From Microbacterium sp. (lineage in GTDB: Bacteria > Actinomycetota > Actinomycetes > Actinomycetales > Microbacteriaceae), in NCBI GenBank assembly GCA_013823625.1, contig PNMM01000002.1:124001-188000 (forward strand): a stretch of 64,000 nt of DNA, in the 5' to 3' direction. The position numbers and the translations under genes are program-made. The stretch's first letter is position 1. The number at the start of each line of letters is the position of its first letter. This document shows positions 43,244 through 52,052 of this stretch, piece by piece. The notes under the pieces are model-generated. The model did no database searches and was not told the DNA's origin. It saw only the letters and a program-made list of their open reading frames with translations.

Positions 43244-44067
43244 TTGGTTGCTCCTGCGGTCACGCCGTTGTAGATGTATCGCTGCAAAATGATGAAGAGG
43301 ATGAGGGTCGGGATGATGACGATCATCGCGCCCGCCCCGATGATCTCCCACTGCGAGCCGAACGGGCCCTTGAATCGGAACAGTGACGTCGAGATCACGC
43401 CCAACTGTGCCGACGGCATGTAGAGAAACGGGATGTAGAACTCGTTGTAGATCGCGATGCCACGAATGATCACGACCGTCGCGATCGCGGGCTTGAGCAG
43501 CGGCAGAATGATGCGCCAATAGATTCCGAATCGGCTGGCGCCATCGAGCATCGCGGCTTCATCGAGGCTCTTCGGAATCGACTGCATGAACTGGACAAAG
43601 ATGTAGATCGAGATGATGTCGGTGCCCAAGAACAGGGCGATTGCCGCCCAGTGCGAGTTGAAAAGCCCGAGTTCATTGACCACCTGGAAGGTCGCAACCT
43701 GCGTCGTCACGCCAGGCACGAGAGTAGCGATCAAGAATGCCCCGAACACGAGCTTCTTGAAGCGGAAGTCGAAGCGGTCAAGCGCGTAGGCCGCCATCGT
43801 TCCGATGAGCACTGTGCCCGTTACCGAGATGAGCAAGATGAAGGTGGTGTTGGCAAAGCCCAGCAGCATCTTGCCGCTCTCGAACGCCGTAACGAAGTTG
43901 GTGAAGTTGAACCAGTTCTCCGGCGGAGTGAGCGGGCTCGTGGTCGCGTACTCTGCCGACGTCTTGAACGAGGCGAAGAGCACGACGACGAGCGGGATCA
44001 GTGCGACGGCGGCGGCCGCCACGAGCGAGAGGTACTTGCCGGTCGTCACCAAGACACGCGTGATCAT
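43240..44067 (-). CDS. Sugar ABC transporter permease (MalG/LacG type)
   Basis: The 275-residue CUT1-family permease has six hydrophobic segments. The EAA loop is visible as PKSLDEAAMLDGASRFGIYWRI near residue 165. With the neighbouring permease and binding protein it forms an oligosaccharide importer. No ATPase gene is in the cluster; CUT1 systems often share a distant MsiK-type ATPase. Its start overlaps the stop of the other permease. Confidence 0.9.
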   Translation of the reverse strand: MITRVLVTTGKYLSLVAAAAVALIPLVVVLFASFKTSAEYATTSPLTPPENWFNFTNFVTAFESGKMLLGFANTTFILLISVTGTVLIGTMAAYALDRFDFRFKKLVFGAFLIATLVPGVTTQVATFQVVNELGLFNSHWAAIALFLGTDIISIYIFVQFMQSIPKSLDEAAMLDGASRFGIYWRIILPLLKPAIATVVIIRGIAIYNEFYIPFLYMPSAQLGVISTSLFRFKGPFGSQWEIIGAGAMIVIIPTLILFIILQRYIYNGVTAGATK

Positions 44068-45038
44068 GAGAGCGACACCTTCTCGTCGGGAACGATGCGC
44101 CGTTGCAGCCAGGTCGTGAGCAGAACGATCACGAGCAAGATGACGGCGAGAGCGGATGCGAGGCCAATGCCGCGGAACACAAACGCGGTTTGCACGGTCT
44201 GAATGACGAAGGTCGAGGTGCCGTTAGCACCGCCCGTCATGATGTACGGAATCTCGAAGACCGAGAGGCTGCCCGCGATCGCGAGGATGAACGAGAGCCC
44301 GATGATGCGCTTGATGCCCGGAGCGATGATGTAGCGGAACTGCTGCCAGCTGTTGGCGCCATCGAGCTCGGCTGCCTCATACAGCTCGTGCGGGATCGAC
44401 TGGATCGCTCCGAGAAACAGCACGAAGTTGAGGCCCATGTAGCGCCAAATCGAGGTGGCGGCGAGTGAGATGTTCGCGATGTCGGGGTCGCCCAACCAGA
44501 AGGGCGTCTCGCTGACCCCGAACACTCCCAACAGGCTGTCAAGCGTGCCGCCCGGCTGGAAGAGGTAGAGGAACACGAACCCGATCGCGACGCCGTTGAG
44601 CAGGTAGGGGAAGAACAGCACGCCCTTGAAGAAGTTGCGAAAGCGGGTGCGGAAACTCAGCATCGTGGCGAAGTAGAGGGCGAGTGCGAGCTGCACGAAC
44701 GAGGCGGCGAAGTAGTAGAGGCTGACCGCGAAGACCTGCCAGTAGCGCGGGTCAGTGAATGCCTTGATGTAGTTGTCGAGCCCGATGAACTCTTTGACGG
44801 GGTCGAGGCCGTCCCACGAGGTGAAGCTGTACCAAATCATGTTGCCGACCGGTACGTAAGTGAAGGTGATGAGCAGCACGAGGGGTGCGGCGAGGTAAAG
44901 CCACGGCTGCACCCACCGGCCCCACTTGCGTCGTTTTCGCAGAGCGGTGGGGCGGGGGGATGCTGCAGCAGAACCGTCTCCGGCGCCGTTCGCGTCGGGG
45001 GTGTCAGCAGGTGAGCTGGGGGAGGTGGTGCTTGTCAC
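44064..45038 (-). CDS. Sugar ABC transporter permease (MalF/LacF type)
   Basis: The 324-residue permease starts with a Ser/Thr/Ala-rich cytoplasmic tail, then six membrane segments. The EAA motif is PHELYEAAELDGANSWQQFR. The GTG at 45038 is chosen over the TTG at 45047 because GAGAGG lies ten bases before the GTG but almost touches the TTG. It follows the binding-protein gene after a 65-base gap with a strong stem-loop. Confidence 0.9.
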   Translation of the reverse strand: MTSTTSPSSPADTPDANGAGDGSAAASPRPTALRKRRKWGRWVQPWLYLAAPLVLLITFTYVPVGNMIWYSFTSWDGLDPVKEFIGLDNYIKAFTDPRYWQVFAVSLYYFAASFVQLALALYFATMLSFRTRFRNFFKGVLFFPYLLNGVAIGFVFLYLFQPGGTLDSLLGVFGVSETPFWLGDPDIANISLAATSIWRYMGLNFVLFLGAIQSIPHELYEAAELDGANSWQQFRYIIAPGIKRIIGLSFILAIAGSLSVFEIPYIMTGGANGTSTFVIQTVQTAFVFRGIGLASALAVILLVIVLLTTWLQRRIVPDEKVSLS

Positions 45039-45065
45039 GGTGGACAATCCTCTCGGGTAACACCC

Positions 45066-45085
45066 CCGACGCGACGTCGCGCCGG
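45066..45085 (-). repeat. Intercistronic stem-loop between binding protein and permease genes
   Basis: CCGACGCGACGTCGCGCCGG folds on itself with one mismatch. Such hairpins commonly stabilise the upstream binding-protein message or lower permease expression. No T-run follows. Confidence 0.45.
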
Positions 45086-45103
45086 AGACGGTAGGGCTGG
45101 TTG

Positions 45104-46393
45104 TTAGCCGACCTGCGCGCGGGCGTCAGCCCAGCGCTGGTTCAGCTGCTCGAAGAACGACTCCTTGTCACCATCCGCGGCTCCGCGGGCGATGTCAATG
45201 AGCTGCTGGCGGTAGATCGGGCCCCAGAGGTCGATCTCGGCCGTGTTGGCGATGTCGTTCTCGAGGCTCTCGCTGCCGGCGGGGGCCGGAGCAAGCTCGA
45301 TGTACTGAACGCCGGCGGCGTCGAAGTCACCGAGCGTGTCGGGGCTGGGGCCGTCGACGAGCGGCGAGAGGCCACCCTGCGACTGCGCGTAGCCCGACTC
45401 AGCGGCGAACCACTCGATCCACGCACGAGCCGTGGCCTTGTTGTCGGAGTTGACGTTGATGGCGTTCTTGTAGTCGCCACCGATCGTCGAGTAGAAGGTT
45501 CCGTCAACCTGGTACGGGAACGGCATGTAGCCGATCTCGTCAGCCGAGCCGCCCGCGGCAACCGCGGCATCGCGCATCTGCGTGATGGCCCACGAGCCGA
45601 GAACCATGGTCGCAACCTGGCCCGAACCGATGAGCGTCTTCGACTCTTCCCAGTTGGTCGTGAGCGGGTCTTCTTCGCTCAGGCCAGCGGCGACGATGTC
45701 GTAGAGCAAGCCGTCGGTGATCTCGTAGTACTCGCCCGAGGCCCACGGGGCGTCAGACTGCGTGAGGTCGATCGACTCGTCGACGTTGCCCGTGATGCCA
45801 CGGTTGCCCGACCACTGCGTGAGCGGCCATCCGTCGGCGTAGTTCGTGTAGTACGGAATCGCGTCGGTGTTGTCGGCGATCGCCTGCAGCGCGTCGAGGA
45901 ACTCGTCGGGCGACGTGGGCAGTTCAGTGACGCCAGCGGCCTCCCACACGGTCTTGTTGTAGACGATGCCCTGCGCGTTGCCGGTGATCGCGACACCGTA
46001 GCCGTTGCCGTCGAACGACTTCTCTTCGACGAAGCGGTAGGTCTCGCTGAGCTCATCGATCGTGCCCAGGGGCTCGAAGAAGAGCGGGAACTGGTCGGGG
46101 GTCACCGAGTTGGGGATGAGGAGAACGTCACCGTAGTCCTCAGTGTTGAGGCGGATCGACACCTCGCCCTCGTAGTCGGTGATTGCCTCGAAGTTGACCG
46201 TGGTGCCGGGGTACGCAGCCTCAAACTCAGCCTTGTAGTCCTGGAACACGGTGTCGACGATGTCGGTGCGGTTGGTCAGAACCGTGATCTCGCCGGTGAT
46301 TTCTCCGTCGGTGCCCGGGTCGGCAGGTGCCGCCGAGCATCCGGCCAGGGCCACGGCGACAACCGCCAGCCCTGCGATGTGCTTCATTGCCAT
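45104..46393 (-). CDS. Sugar ABC transporter substrate-binding lipoprotein
   Basis: The 429-residue cluster-B (MalE-like) binding protein has signal AVALAGCSAAP (lipid on Cys ~19), then TDGEITGEITVLTNRTDIVD, YGVAITGNAQGIVYNKTVWE and GGDYKNAINVNSDNKATARA, which are standard for CUT1 lipoproteins. The ATG at 46393 has GGGAGA eight bases upstream; the upstream frame lacks a signal. First gene of the minus-strand importer/mannosidase operon. The substrate is inferred to be a manno-oligosaccharide. Confidence 0.92.
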   Translation of the reverse strand: MAMKHIAGLAVVAVALAGCSAAPADPGTDGEITGEITVLTNRTDIVDTVFQDYKAEFEAAYPGTTVNFEAITDYEGEVSIRLNTEDYGDVLLIPNSVTPDQFPLFFEPLGTIDELSETYRFVEEKSFDGNGYGVAITGNAQGIVYNKTVWEAAGVTELPTSPDEFLDALQAIADNTDAIPYYTNYADGWPLTQWSGNRGITGNVDESIDLTQSDAPWASGEYYEITDGLLYDIVAAGLSEEDPLTTNWEESKTLIGSGQVATMVLGSWAITQMRDAAVAAGGSADEIGYMPFPYQVDGTFYSTIGGDYKNAINVNSDNKATARAWIEWFAAESGYAQSQGGLSPLVDGPSPDTLGDFDAAGVQYIELAPAPAGSESLENDIANTAEIDLWGPIYRQQLIDIARGAADGDKESFFEQLNQRWADARAQVG

Positions 46394-46473
46394 CTTGTGA
46401 TTCTCCCTTGGTGTCGTCGTTGACTGACGCGAGTTCGGTGGGCGCACATGCCATGGTCGACCTCGTGAAAAGT

Positions 46474-46509
46474 GACGTTACCCGGAATGACAACGTAAGT
46501 CAATTGTGA
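46474..46509 (-). promoter_or_regulatory. LacI-type operator and promoter of the mannoside operon
   Basis: TGAC-AACGTAA-GTCA (46488-46502) shares TGACAACGTNAGTCAA with 38682. On the minus strand TTGACT (-35), a 17-base spacer and TAACGT (-10) are seen, with the operator covering the -35 and spacer. Confidence 0.65.
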
Positions 46510-46627
46510 ATTCACGGCCATCCACTAATCAACTGGCGGCATGATTCTGCGTTCAGGCGCGCTGTTCAGTCACGCTGTGTCTTTCGATGTCACGACACAC
46601 GCCGGCAGCGCGGCGTGGGCACTCGAG

Positions 46628-46957
46628 CTAGTCGTAGACCTTCACGACGAACCAGCGAGCCGGGTCGCCCTCGTCGCGCACGTCAAGCACGCAGCTGCGA
46701 CCATCGTCGGCCGTGGCCTGAAAACGCCAGCCGGTGCAGGTGCGAGGGGCCATCGCGAGGGCCTGAGCATCCACATCAAGTCGACGCCACCACGAGACGG
46801 GCTCGGTGATGACGGTGGGCTTATCGGTGACGCGCCAACGGGTTCCGGCCCAGACGAGGCGCGTGGGGCGGCCGTCGGGGTCGGCCCACACGATCGCCAC
46901 GGCATCGGGCTGCGGGGTGCTTTCGGGGTCGGGAGTACTGTGAGCGCGGGCCGGCAC
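46628..46957 (-). CDS. Small DUF6504-like protein behind an SOS box
   Basis: The 109-residue cytoplasmic protein has a charged N-terminus, then ADPDGRPTRLVWAGTRWRVT, SWWRRLDVDAQALAMAPRT and a C-terminal PARWFVVKVYD. This W-rich layout resembles the DUF6504 proteins found beside the translesion polymerase genes imuB/dnaE2 in actinobacteria, though none of those is next to it here. GTG start. A near-perfect LexA box lies about 60 bases upstream. Assignment rests on a remembered family pattern and should be treated as tentative. Confidence 0.55.
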   Translation of the reverse strand: MPARAHSTPDPESTPQPDAVAIVWADPDGRPTRLVWAGTRWRVTDKPTVITEPVSWWRRLDVDAQALAMAPRTCTGWRFQATADDGRSCVLDVRDEGDPARWFVVKVYD

Positions 46958-47017
46958 GGCTGTCTCGCCTTCGTGGTTGCGCGCGCTCCGGCCCGGCGCA
47001 GTTCTGACGGGATGTAG

Positions 47018-47033
47018 TAGAACATACGTTCGA
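47018..47033. promoter_or_regulatory. LexA/SOS box
   Basis: TAGAACATACGTTCGA matches the actinobacterial LexA site TCGAAC-RNRY-GTTCGA at all but one base. On the minus strand it directly follows a TTGGCG-18-TAATGT promoter pointing at the small gene ending at 46628. Confidence 0.65.
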
Positions 47034-47101
47034 ACGCCGACATTACGGGGTGCAGGCGCGACACGCCAAGCGCGGGGTCACTCCCCCATAACGACGGGCG
47101 C

Positions 47102-47920
47102 TCAGCCCTCGTTGAGCAGCCGCGTGAGCTCGGCGACCAGCGCCTCCGGTTGCTCAACGGGAGTCGCGTGTTGACCCGCAACGCGCACGACTCGAGCGTG
47201 CGGCACGGCGTTCGCGAGCAGCTCAGCCGCCGCAGGCTTGAGCACGTAGTCGTCTTCTCCCGCGATCGCGAGCACGGGCATGCGCAGCTCGCCGAACCGC
47301 CCCGTGACGTCGTCGGGACGAACGAGCACCGCCACCATCGCTCGCGCGACCATGAAGCGGTTGGCCACGCGCAAGCGCTCGACCATGCGGGTCGCGATCG
47401 CACTATCGTGCGCGCTCGGGTCGAAGAGAGACGGCACGATCTGACGGCCATACCAACGGGGTGCTCCGATCACGCGGAGGAGCAATTGAAGGGCAGCGAA
47501 TCGAGCGCGCTCGGCCGGGGTACCCGGCTTGAGCGGAGTGTTGACGAGCGCGAGCGCGGTCACTCGCTCGGGCTCAGCGAGGGCGACCCGCAGAGAGGAC
47601 ATCCCGCCCCACGAGTGCCCGATTAGCGCCGCCTGCTCGATGCCAAGAGCGTTCATGATCTGGATGCTCGCGCGCGCATCCTCCCCCAGCGAGTACTGCC
47701 GGCCCGGGTCACCGCTCTCGCCGTGCCCCGGTGAATCAACGAGCACCACACGGTGAGTGGACGCGAACTGCAGCGCGATCGGGCGCCACAGCTCGCGGTC
47801 GAGAAAAATGCCGTGGCGAAAGACGATCGTCGGCTTGCCGGAGGCCCCGCTGTCGAGAACGGCAAGTTCACCAACCTCAGTGGCGATGCGGTGCTCGGTG
47901 AGTTCGGGGGTCGTAGTCAT
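47102..47920 (-). CDS. Alpha/beta hydrolase
   Basis: The 272-residue product has the oxyanion motif VFRHGIFLDREL, DSPGHGESGDPG, a nucleophile elbow GHSWGG (Ser, ~residue 103), an acid in IAGEDDYVLKP and His in AGQHATPVEQP. Substrate unknown. It is divergent from a TetR gene; the shared 79-bp gap has two direct repeats, so the regulator very likely controls it. Confidence 0.88.
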   Translation of the reverse strand: MTTTPELTEHRIATEVGELAVLDSGASGKPTIVFRHGIFLDRELWRPIALQFASTHRVVLVDSPGHGESGDPGRQYSLGEDARASIQIMNALGIEQAALIGHSWGGMSSLRVALAEPERVTALALVNTPLKPGTPAERARFAALQLLLRVIGAPRWYGRQIVPSLFDPSAHDSAIATRMVERLRVANRFMVARAMVAVLVRPDDVTGRFGELRMPVLAIAGEDDYVLKPAAAELLANAVPHARVVRVAGQHATPVEQPEALVAELTRLLNEG

Positions 47921-47945
47921 GATGGCGACGCCTCTCGGGTGGCAA

Positions 47946-47984
47946 CTATACAAGTGTAAATACGAGAAGGCTATACAGGTGTTT
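47946..47984. promoter_or_regulatory. Two direct-repeat operator candidates for the TetR protein
   Basis: CTATACAAGTGTAA (47946-47959) and CTATACAGGTGTTT (47971-47984) are spaced 25 bp apart. Each has a TACA-N2-TGT inverted core. They lie between the divergent hydrolase and TetR genes. Confidence 0.55.
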
Positions 47985-47999
47985 AGTAAGCTGTCAACC

Positions 48000-48647
48000 A
48001 TGACGTCGATCGAGCCGCGCACGCGCAACCGACCGGGTGAAGGTGAGCGGCTGCGCGCCGACATCATCAATGCCGCAGATGCCCTGCTCGCCGAAGCTGG
48101 CTCGAGCGACCGGCTCAGCCTGCGCGGTATTGCGCGTAGCGTCGGCATCACGGCTCCCGCCATCTACGCGCACTTTGCGACGAAAGACGAGCTGCTTGCG
48201 GCCGTGCTCGAGCGACGGTTCGGCTGGTTGGCCGACGCGCTGCGGGCGGCTGAGCCGGGCGAGGCTGACTCGGCGAGCGACCGGGCCGGCGGGTCGCACG
48301 GCGAGCAATCCGGGGCCGCGATCGAGACCGTGCGCGCGCGGGCGCGAGCATATGTGCGGTTCGGGCTTGAGCATGCGGCGCACTACGCCGCTCTGTTCGG
48401 CCCGACCGCCGATCATCTGGGCCTTGCGTACGCTGGCTCGCCCGGCGAAGCGGTGTTTGCCGAGGTACTCACGCCCGTCGCGGCCGTGTTGGCCGAGCGC
48501 GGGTCGACCGACAGCCCGCTCGATCGGGCGACCGATGTGTGGGTGGCCGTGCACGGGCTCGTTACCCTGCGCTCAAGTCAGCCCAGCTTTGTGTGGGGCG
48601 AGCTCGAGGCGCAGATCGATCGCCTCGTTGACCGCTTGCTAGCCTGA
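48000..48647 (+). CDS. TetR-family regulator
   Basis: The 215-residue product has an N-terminal HTH ([52 protein letters not shown]) and a WHG-type C-terminal domain ([18 protein letters not shown]). The ATG at 48000 opens directly after the operator repeats. It probably represses the divergent hydrolase and itself. The effector is unknown. Confidence 0.9.
   Translation: MTSIEPRTRNRPGEGERLRADIINAADALLAEAGSSDRLSLRGIARSVGITAPAIYAHFATKDELLAAVLERRFGWLADALRAAEPGEADSASDRAGGSHGEQSGAAIETVRARARAYVRFGLEHAAHYAALFGPTADHLGLAYAGSPGEAVFAEVLTPVAAVLAERGSTDSPLDRATDVWVAVHGLVTLRSSQPSFVWGELEAQIDRLVDRLLA
48640..48645 (+). promoter_or_regulatory. Leaderless -10 box inside the TetR 3' end (TAGCCT)
   Basis: TAGCCT ends six bases before the ATG at 48652 and lies within the last codons of the TetR gene. 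Confidence 0.4.
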
Positions 48648-48651
48648 CACC

Positions 48652-49086
48652 ATGCCCCTCAGCGGAGAATACGCACCGAGCACGTCTCCCTGGGCGCGCG
48701 AGCAAGCCGAGCTCTACGAACGCACCAACGGGGTCGAGGGCAACGACTTGCGCGGTCGCCCGATCATTGTGCTCACGACGCTGGGGGCCAAGACGGGGAT
48801 GCTGCGCAAGACCGCACTCATGCGCGTCGAGCACAACGGTGACTACGTCGTGGTCGCCTCGAAGGGCGGCGCACCCGACAACCCCGTGTGGCACTACAAC
48901 CTGCTCGCCCACCCGCTGTGTGAACTGCACGACATGAGTGAGAAGCATGACTATCGGGCGCGCGTGCTCGAGGGCGACGAGCGCGCCCTCTGGTGGGATC
49001 GCGCGTGCGCGGTGTGGCCCGACTACGCGGCGTATCAAGAGAAAACCGAGCGGGTCATTCCGGTCTGGGTTCTCGAGCGGGTTTAG
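48652..49086 (+). CDS. Deazaflavin (F420)-dependent nitroreductase-family protein
   Basis: The 144-residue split-barrel protein shows the Ddn/DUF385 pattern: [48 protein letters not shown] and [20 protein letters not shown], with [10 protein letters not shown] at the end. Mycobacterial members reduce quinones or nitro compounds with F420H2. Substrate here is unknown. It implies that the host makes F420. Its 3' end overlaps that of the converging sufU. Confidence 0.9.
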   Translation: MPLSGEYAPSTSPWAREQAELYERTNGVEGNDLRGRPIIVLTTLGAKTGMLRKTALMRVEHNGDYVVVASKGGAPDNPVWHYNLLAHPLCELHDMSEKHDYRARVLEGDERALWWDRACAVWPDYAAYQEKTERVIPVWVLERV

Positions 49087-49553
49087 GCTGCCGGGCCACC
49101 GCGGCGCTGCAGCAGGTCTTCGGCCGCGACCCACGCGAGCATCGCGCACTTGACGCGCGCGACATACTTCGAGACTCCGCTCAGGGCAGCCGCATCGCCG
49201 AATCGCTCTTCGTCGAGGGGAGTCGCGCCGCGCGACCGCAGCGCCTCACGAAACTCCTCGATGAGCGCCGTCAGTTCATCGGGCGTCCACGCGGTGCCCT
49301 CCTCGGCCGACTCTTCGGCGAGAGTCGCGAGCAGTGACGCACTGGCTTGCGAGATCGAGCATCCGGCGCCCTCCCACGCGACCGCGTCGATGTGCGCACC
49401 ATCGGCATCCCACCGCAGCGCGAGCGTGATTTCGTCGCCGCACACGGGGTTGCGCTGGTGGCTCGTCTCTTCTCCCGCATCGAGGCCTACGCCGTGCGGG
49501 TGCTTCGAGTGGTCGATGATGATCTGCTGATACAGCTGCTCGAGGCCGCTCAC
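49083..49553 (-). CDS. sufU: Iron-sulfur cluster assembly sulfur-transfer protein SufU
   Basis: The 156-residue product has the zinc/cysteine motifs [20 protein letters not shown] and RVKCAMLAW, plus the insert between helices ([14 protein letters not shown]) typical of SufU rather than IscU. SufU accepts sulfur from SufS through its zinc site. Start overlaps the sufS stop by four bases. The sufBCD genes are not in the window. Confidence 0.93.
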   Translation of the reverse strand: MSGLEQLYQQIIIDHSKHPHGVGLDAGEETSHQRNPVCGDEITLALRWDADGAHIDAVAWEGAGCSISQASASLLATLAEESAEEGTAWTPDELTALIEEFREALRSRGATPLDEERFGDAAALSGVSKYVARVKCAMLAWVAAEDLLQRRGGPAA

Positions 49554-50917
49554 GACGTCGCTCCTTCACTGAGCCCAAAGAAGGGGCGGATGCTCGCCAC
49601 GGCCGCGAGCGCCCGATCCACCTCGTCGGCCGTCGAGTGCACGCCGAGGCTCAGCCGCAGGCTCGCCGTGACGCCAAAGCGTCGGTGCAAAGGTTGAGCG
49701 CAGTGGTGCCCCACGCGCGCCGCGATACCCACCTCATCGAGTACCTGCCCGGCGTCGTGCGCGTGCACGCCATCGACGACGATGCTCGCGAGGCCGACGC
49801 GCGGTGCCGGGCTCGGAGCCCCGAGCACACGGATGTTCGGGATGCGCGCGAGCCCGTCGAGCATGCGCTGCGTCAGGGCGTGCTCGCTCGCGGCGATGCG
49901 GTCGAGCCCGAGTTCGCTCACGAAGCGCACGGCTTCGGCGAGCCCGATGGCTTGAGCGATGCGCGGCGTGCCGGGTTCGAAGCGCTGCGGCGAGGGCAGG
50001 TACTCGGCGCGTTCCATCGTGACGGTCGTGATCATCGAACCGCCGTAGAGGAACGGCGGCAGGGCGTTGAGCAGCTCGGCGCGGCCGTACAGCACACCGA
50101 TGCCCGTGGGGCCATAGAGCTTGTGGCCGCTGAAGACGGCGATGTCGACGTCGAGTTCGCGCGGGTGCAGCGCGAGGTGCGGAGCAGCCTGGCAGGCATC
50201 GAGCACCACGAGCGCGCCCACGGCGCGCGCGAGCGGCACGAGCACGTCGAGCGGCAGAGTCGCCCCCGTCACGTTCGACACGTGCGCGAGAGCGAGCACG
50301 CGCGTGCGCTCGCCAATGAGGCGAGCTGCGGCGTCGAGGTCGAGCGTTCCGTCGTCGAGCACGGGGATGTAGCGCAGGGTCGCACCCGTGCGCGCCGCGA
50401 GTTCTTGCCACGGGATCAGGTTGGCGTGGTGCTCGAGCTCGGTCACGACGATCTCGTCGCCCGCGTGCAATCCGTATGCCGCTGCCGCCGCACTCGCACC
50501 GGCACCACGGCCGATGCTCGCCGTACCGAGGGCGTAGGCGACGAGGTTGAGTGCTTCGGTCGCGTGGCTCGTGAAGACGACCTCGTTCTCGTCGACGTCG
50601 AGAAAGGCGGCGACGGTGCGGCGGGCATCCTCATACAACTCGGTCGCCTCGCCAGCGAGCGTGTGGGCTCCGCGATGTACGGCCGCGTTCGACTCGCGGT
50701 AGAAGGCACTCTCGGCCTCGATCACGCGCGACGGCTTTTGCGCCGTGGCGGCCGAGTCGAGGTAGGCAAGCGGATGCCCGTTGACCTCACGACCGAGAAT
50801 CGGAAACTGCGACCGGATGCTCGCAAGCTCGTCGCTCGTGAACGGCGCCCTCGACGCCGCTGCCGAGGCCTGCCCGGCCGACGTGGGCGAGGCAGAAGCT
50901 GCGGCAAGAGAGGTCAC
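49550..50917 (-). CDS. sufS: Cysteine desulfurase SufS
   Basis: This is a 455-residue class V aminotransferase-fold enzyme. PLP lysine lies in VFSGHKLYGPTG, the catalytic Cys loop is ARVGHHCAQPLHRRF, and HRGAHTLAGEATELYEDAR and TSHATEALNLVA mark the family. A 45-residue Ala/Ser-rich N-terminal extension precedes FPILGREVNGHPLAYLDSAA. The GTG at 50917 is taken because TACCCT ends six bases upstream; the frame beyond it is low in start evidence. It supplies sulfur to SufU, the next gene. Confidence 0.92.
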   Translation of the reverse strand: MTSLAAASASPTSAGQASAAASRAPFTSDELASIRSQFPILGREVNGHPLAYLDSAATAQKPSRVIEAESAFYRESNAAVHRGAHTLAGEATELYEDARRTVAAFLDVDENEVVFTSHATEALNLVAYALGTASIGRGAGASAAAAAYGLHAGDEIVVTELEHHANLIPWQELAARTGATLRYIPVLDDGTLDLDAAARLIGERTRVLALAHVSNVTGATLPLDVLVPLARAVGALVVLDACQAAPHLALHPRELDVDIAVFSGHKLYGPTGIGVLYGRAELLNALPPFLYGGSMITTVTMERAEYLPSPQRFEPGTPRIAQAIGLAEAVRFVSELGLDRIAASEHALTQRMLDGLARIPNIRVLGAPSPAPRVGLASIVVDGVHAHDAGQVLDEVGIAARVGHHCAQPLHRRFGVTASLRLSLGVHSTADEVDRALAAVASIRPFFGLSEGATS

Positions 50918-51017
50918 CCCTCCAGGGTATTCGCTGCGCCTGGTCGCGCGCCCTGCGCGGGCCGATGTTCGCTGCGCGCGCACTGCCCGTGGACGCCCGC
51001 GCAACGACATCGCGCGA

Positions 51018-52001
51018 TCAGTCGCCGAACTCGACCTGATACACCGGAATGAGCACGATCGTGACGTACTCGGTCGATACCCCGCGCTCTTCTAGCGCGG
51101 CTTCGAGCGCCGCGGTGTCCGGCATTGGTAGGGGGCCCTCCACCGTCACGGTGAGTTCAAGGCTCGAATAGTCAATGCCCTCGAGCGTCCAGCCGGTGTC
51201 GACAAGCCAGGCGTCGACCTCCTCGTGCACGGCCGACTCGATGATCGACTTGGCGCCGATCTGAAAACTCGTGACCGAGAGCGGCAGGCCGATGATGACG
51301 AGCATCACCGCGAGCAGAATGGCGGGCTTGCGCAAGCTCGCGCGGTGTGTGCCTTCGGCGACGCCGACGGCCGACAACTTGTTGACGCCGTAGAACGACA
51401 TCACGACGATGCCCGTCGCGATGATCGCAACGACGTTCGTGACGAACAGCAGCATCGCACCGGCGGCCTCGCCGAAAGCGCCCGACTCGAGAGTGAGACC
51501 CACGACCGTGAGCGGGGGCACGAGCGAGATGGCGATCGCCACGCCCGGCAGGGTGTCGGAAATGTCGCGACGCACGAGGGCAACCGAGCCGACGACGCCC
51601 GTGCCGAGCGCCGCGAGCAGATCGATGAGGCGCGGGCTCACACGACCCGCGACTTGCGAGTTCGTGGCCGCGACCACGTCGCCCGCCACGACGAGCCCGA
51701 TGACAAAACCGATGGCAATCGCGACTCCCGCGCCGGCCACGACGAGCAGCAACGAGCGCACGAGGTTCGCACGATCGCCGAGCACCGTTGCCAGCATGGT
51801 CCCCTGAATCGGCCCGAGCAGGGGGGCCACAATCATGGCGCCAATGACGGCGGCCGTCGAGTCGGCCACGACGCCCGCTGAAGCAATGATCGACGACAGC
51901 ACCAAGAGCATCCAGAACCGCGAATAGCGCGCCCGAGCTTCGGGGCCGTCGAAAAAGACCGACTCCCGCATTTGCAGCGGCGTAGAGAATCTCGACTCCA
52001 T
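51018..52001 (-). CDS. DUF389 membrane protein
   Basis: The 327-residue product has about six or seven membrane segments between residues 30 and 245. The DUF389 core ASAGVVADSTAAVIGAMIVA and PLLGPIQGTMLATVLGD is present, and a soluble C-terminal domain (~250-327) follows. Function of this widespread family is unknown. TAGATT ends six bases before the ATG, a leaderless start shared in the gap with the divergent Dabb gene, which has its own box. Confidence 0.88.
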   Translation of the reverse strand: MESRFSTPLQMRESVFFDGPEARARYSRFWMLLVLSSIIASAGVVADSTAAVIGAMIVAPLLGPIQGTMLATVLGDRANLVRSLLLVVAGAGVAIAIGFVIGLVVAGDVVAATNSQVAGRVSPRLIDLLAALGTGVVGSVALVRRDISDTLPGVAIAISLVPPLTVVGLTLESGAFGEAAGAMLLFVTNVVAIIATGIVVMSFYGVNKLSAVGVAEGTHRASLRKPAILLAVMLVIIGLPLSVTSFQIGAKSIIESAVHEEVDAWLVDTGWTLEGIDYSSLELTVTVEGPLPMPDTAALEAALEERGVSTEYVTIVLIPVYQVEFGD

Positions 52002-52040
52002 GGGCAGAATCTAGCCCCTGCGGGGCTCGGCGCCCATCCC

Positions 52041-52046
52041 TATAGT
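52041..52046 (+). promoter_or_regulatory. Leaderless -10 box of the Dabb gene (TATAGT)
   Basis: TATAGT, a near-consensus -10, ends six bases before the ATG at 52053 and excludes the longer frame starting inside the DUF389 gene. Confidence 0.55.
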
Positions 52047-52052
52047 GAGAGC

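Noticed and set aside
46642-47451. 269-codon minus-strand frame overlapping the hydrolase and the DUF6504-like gene
   Set aside because: It runs through two better-supported genes in another frame and has no start evidence.
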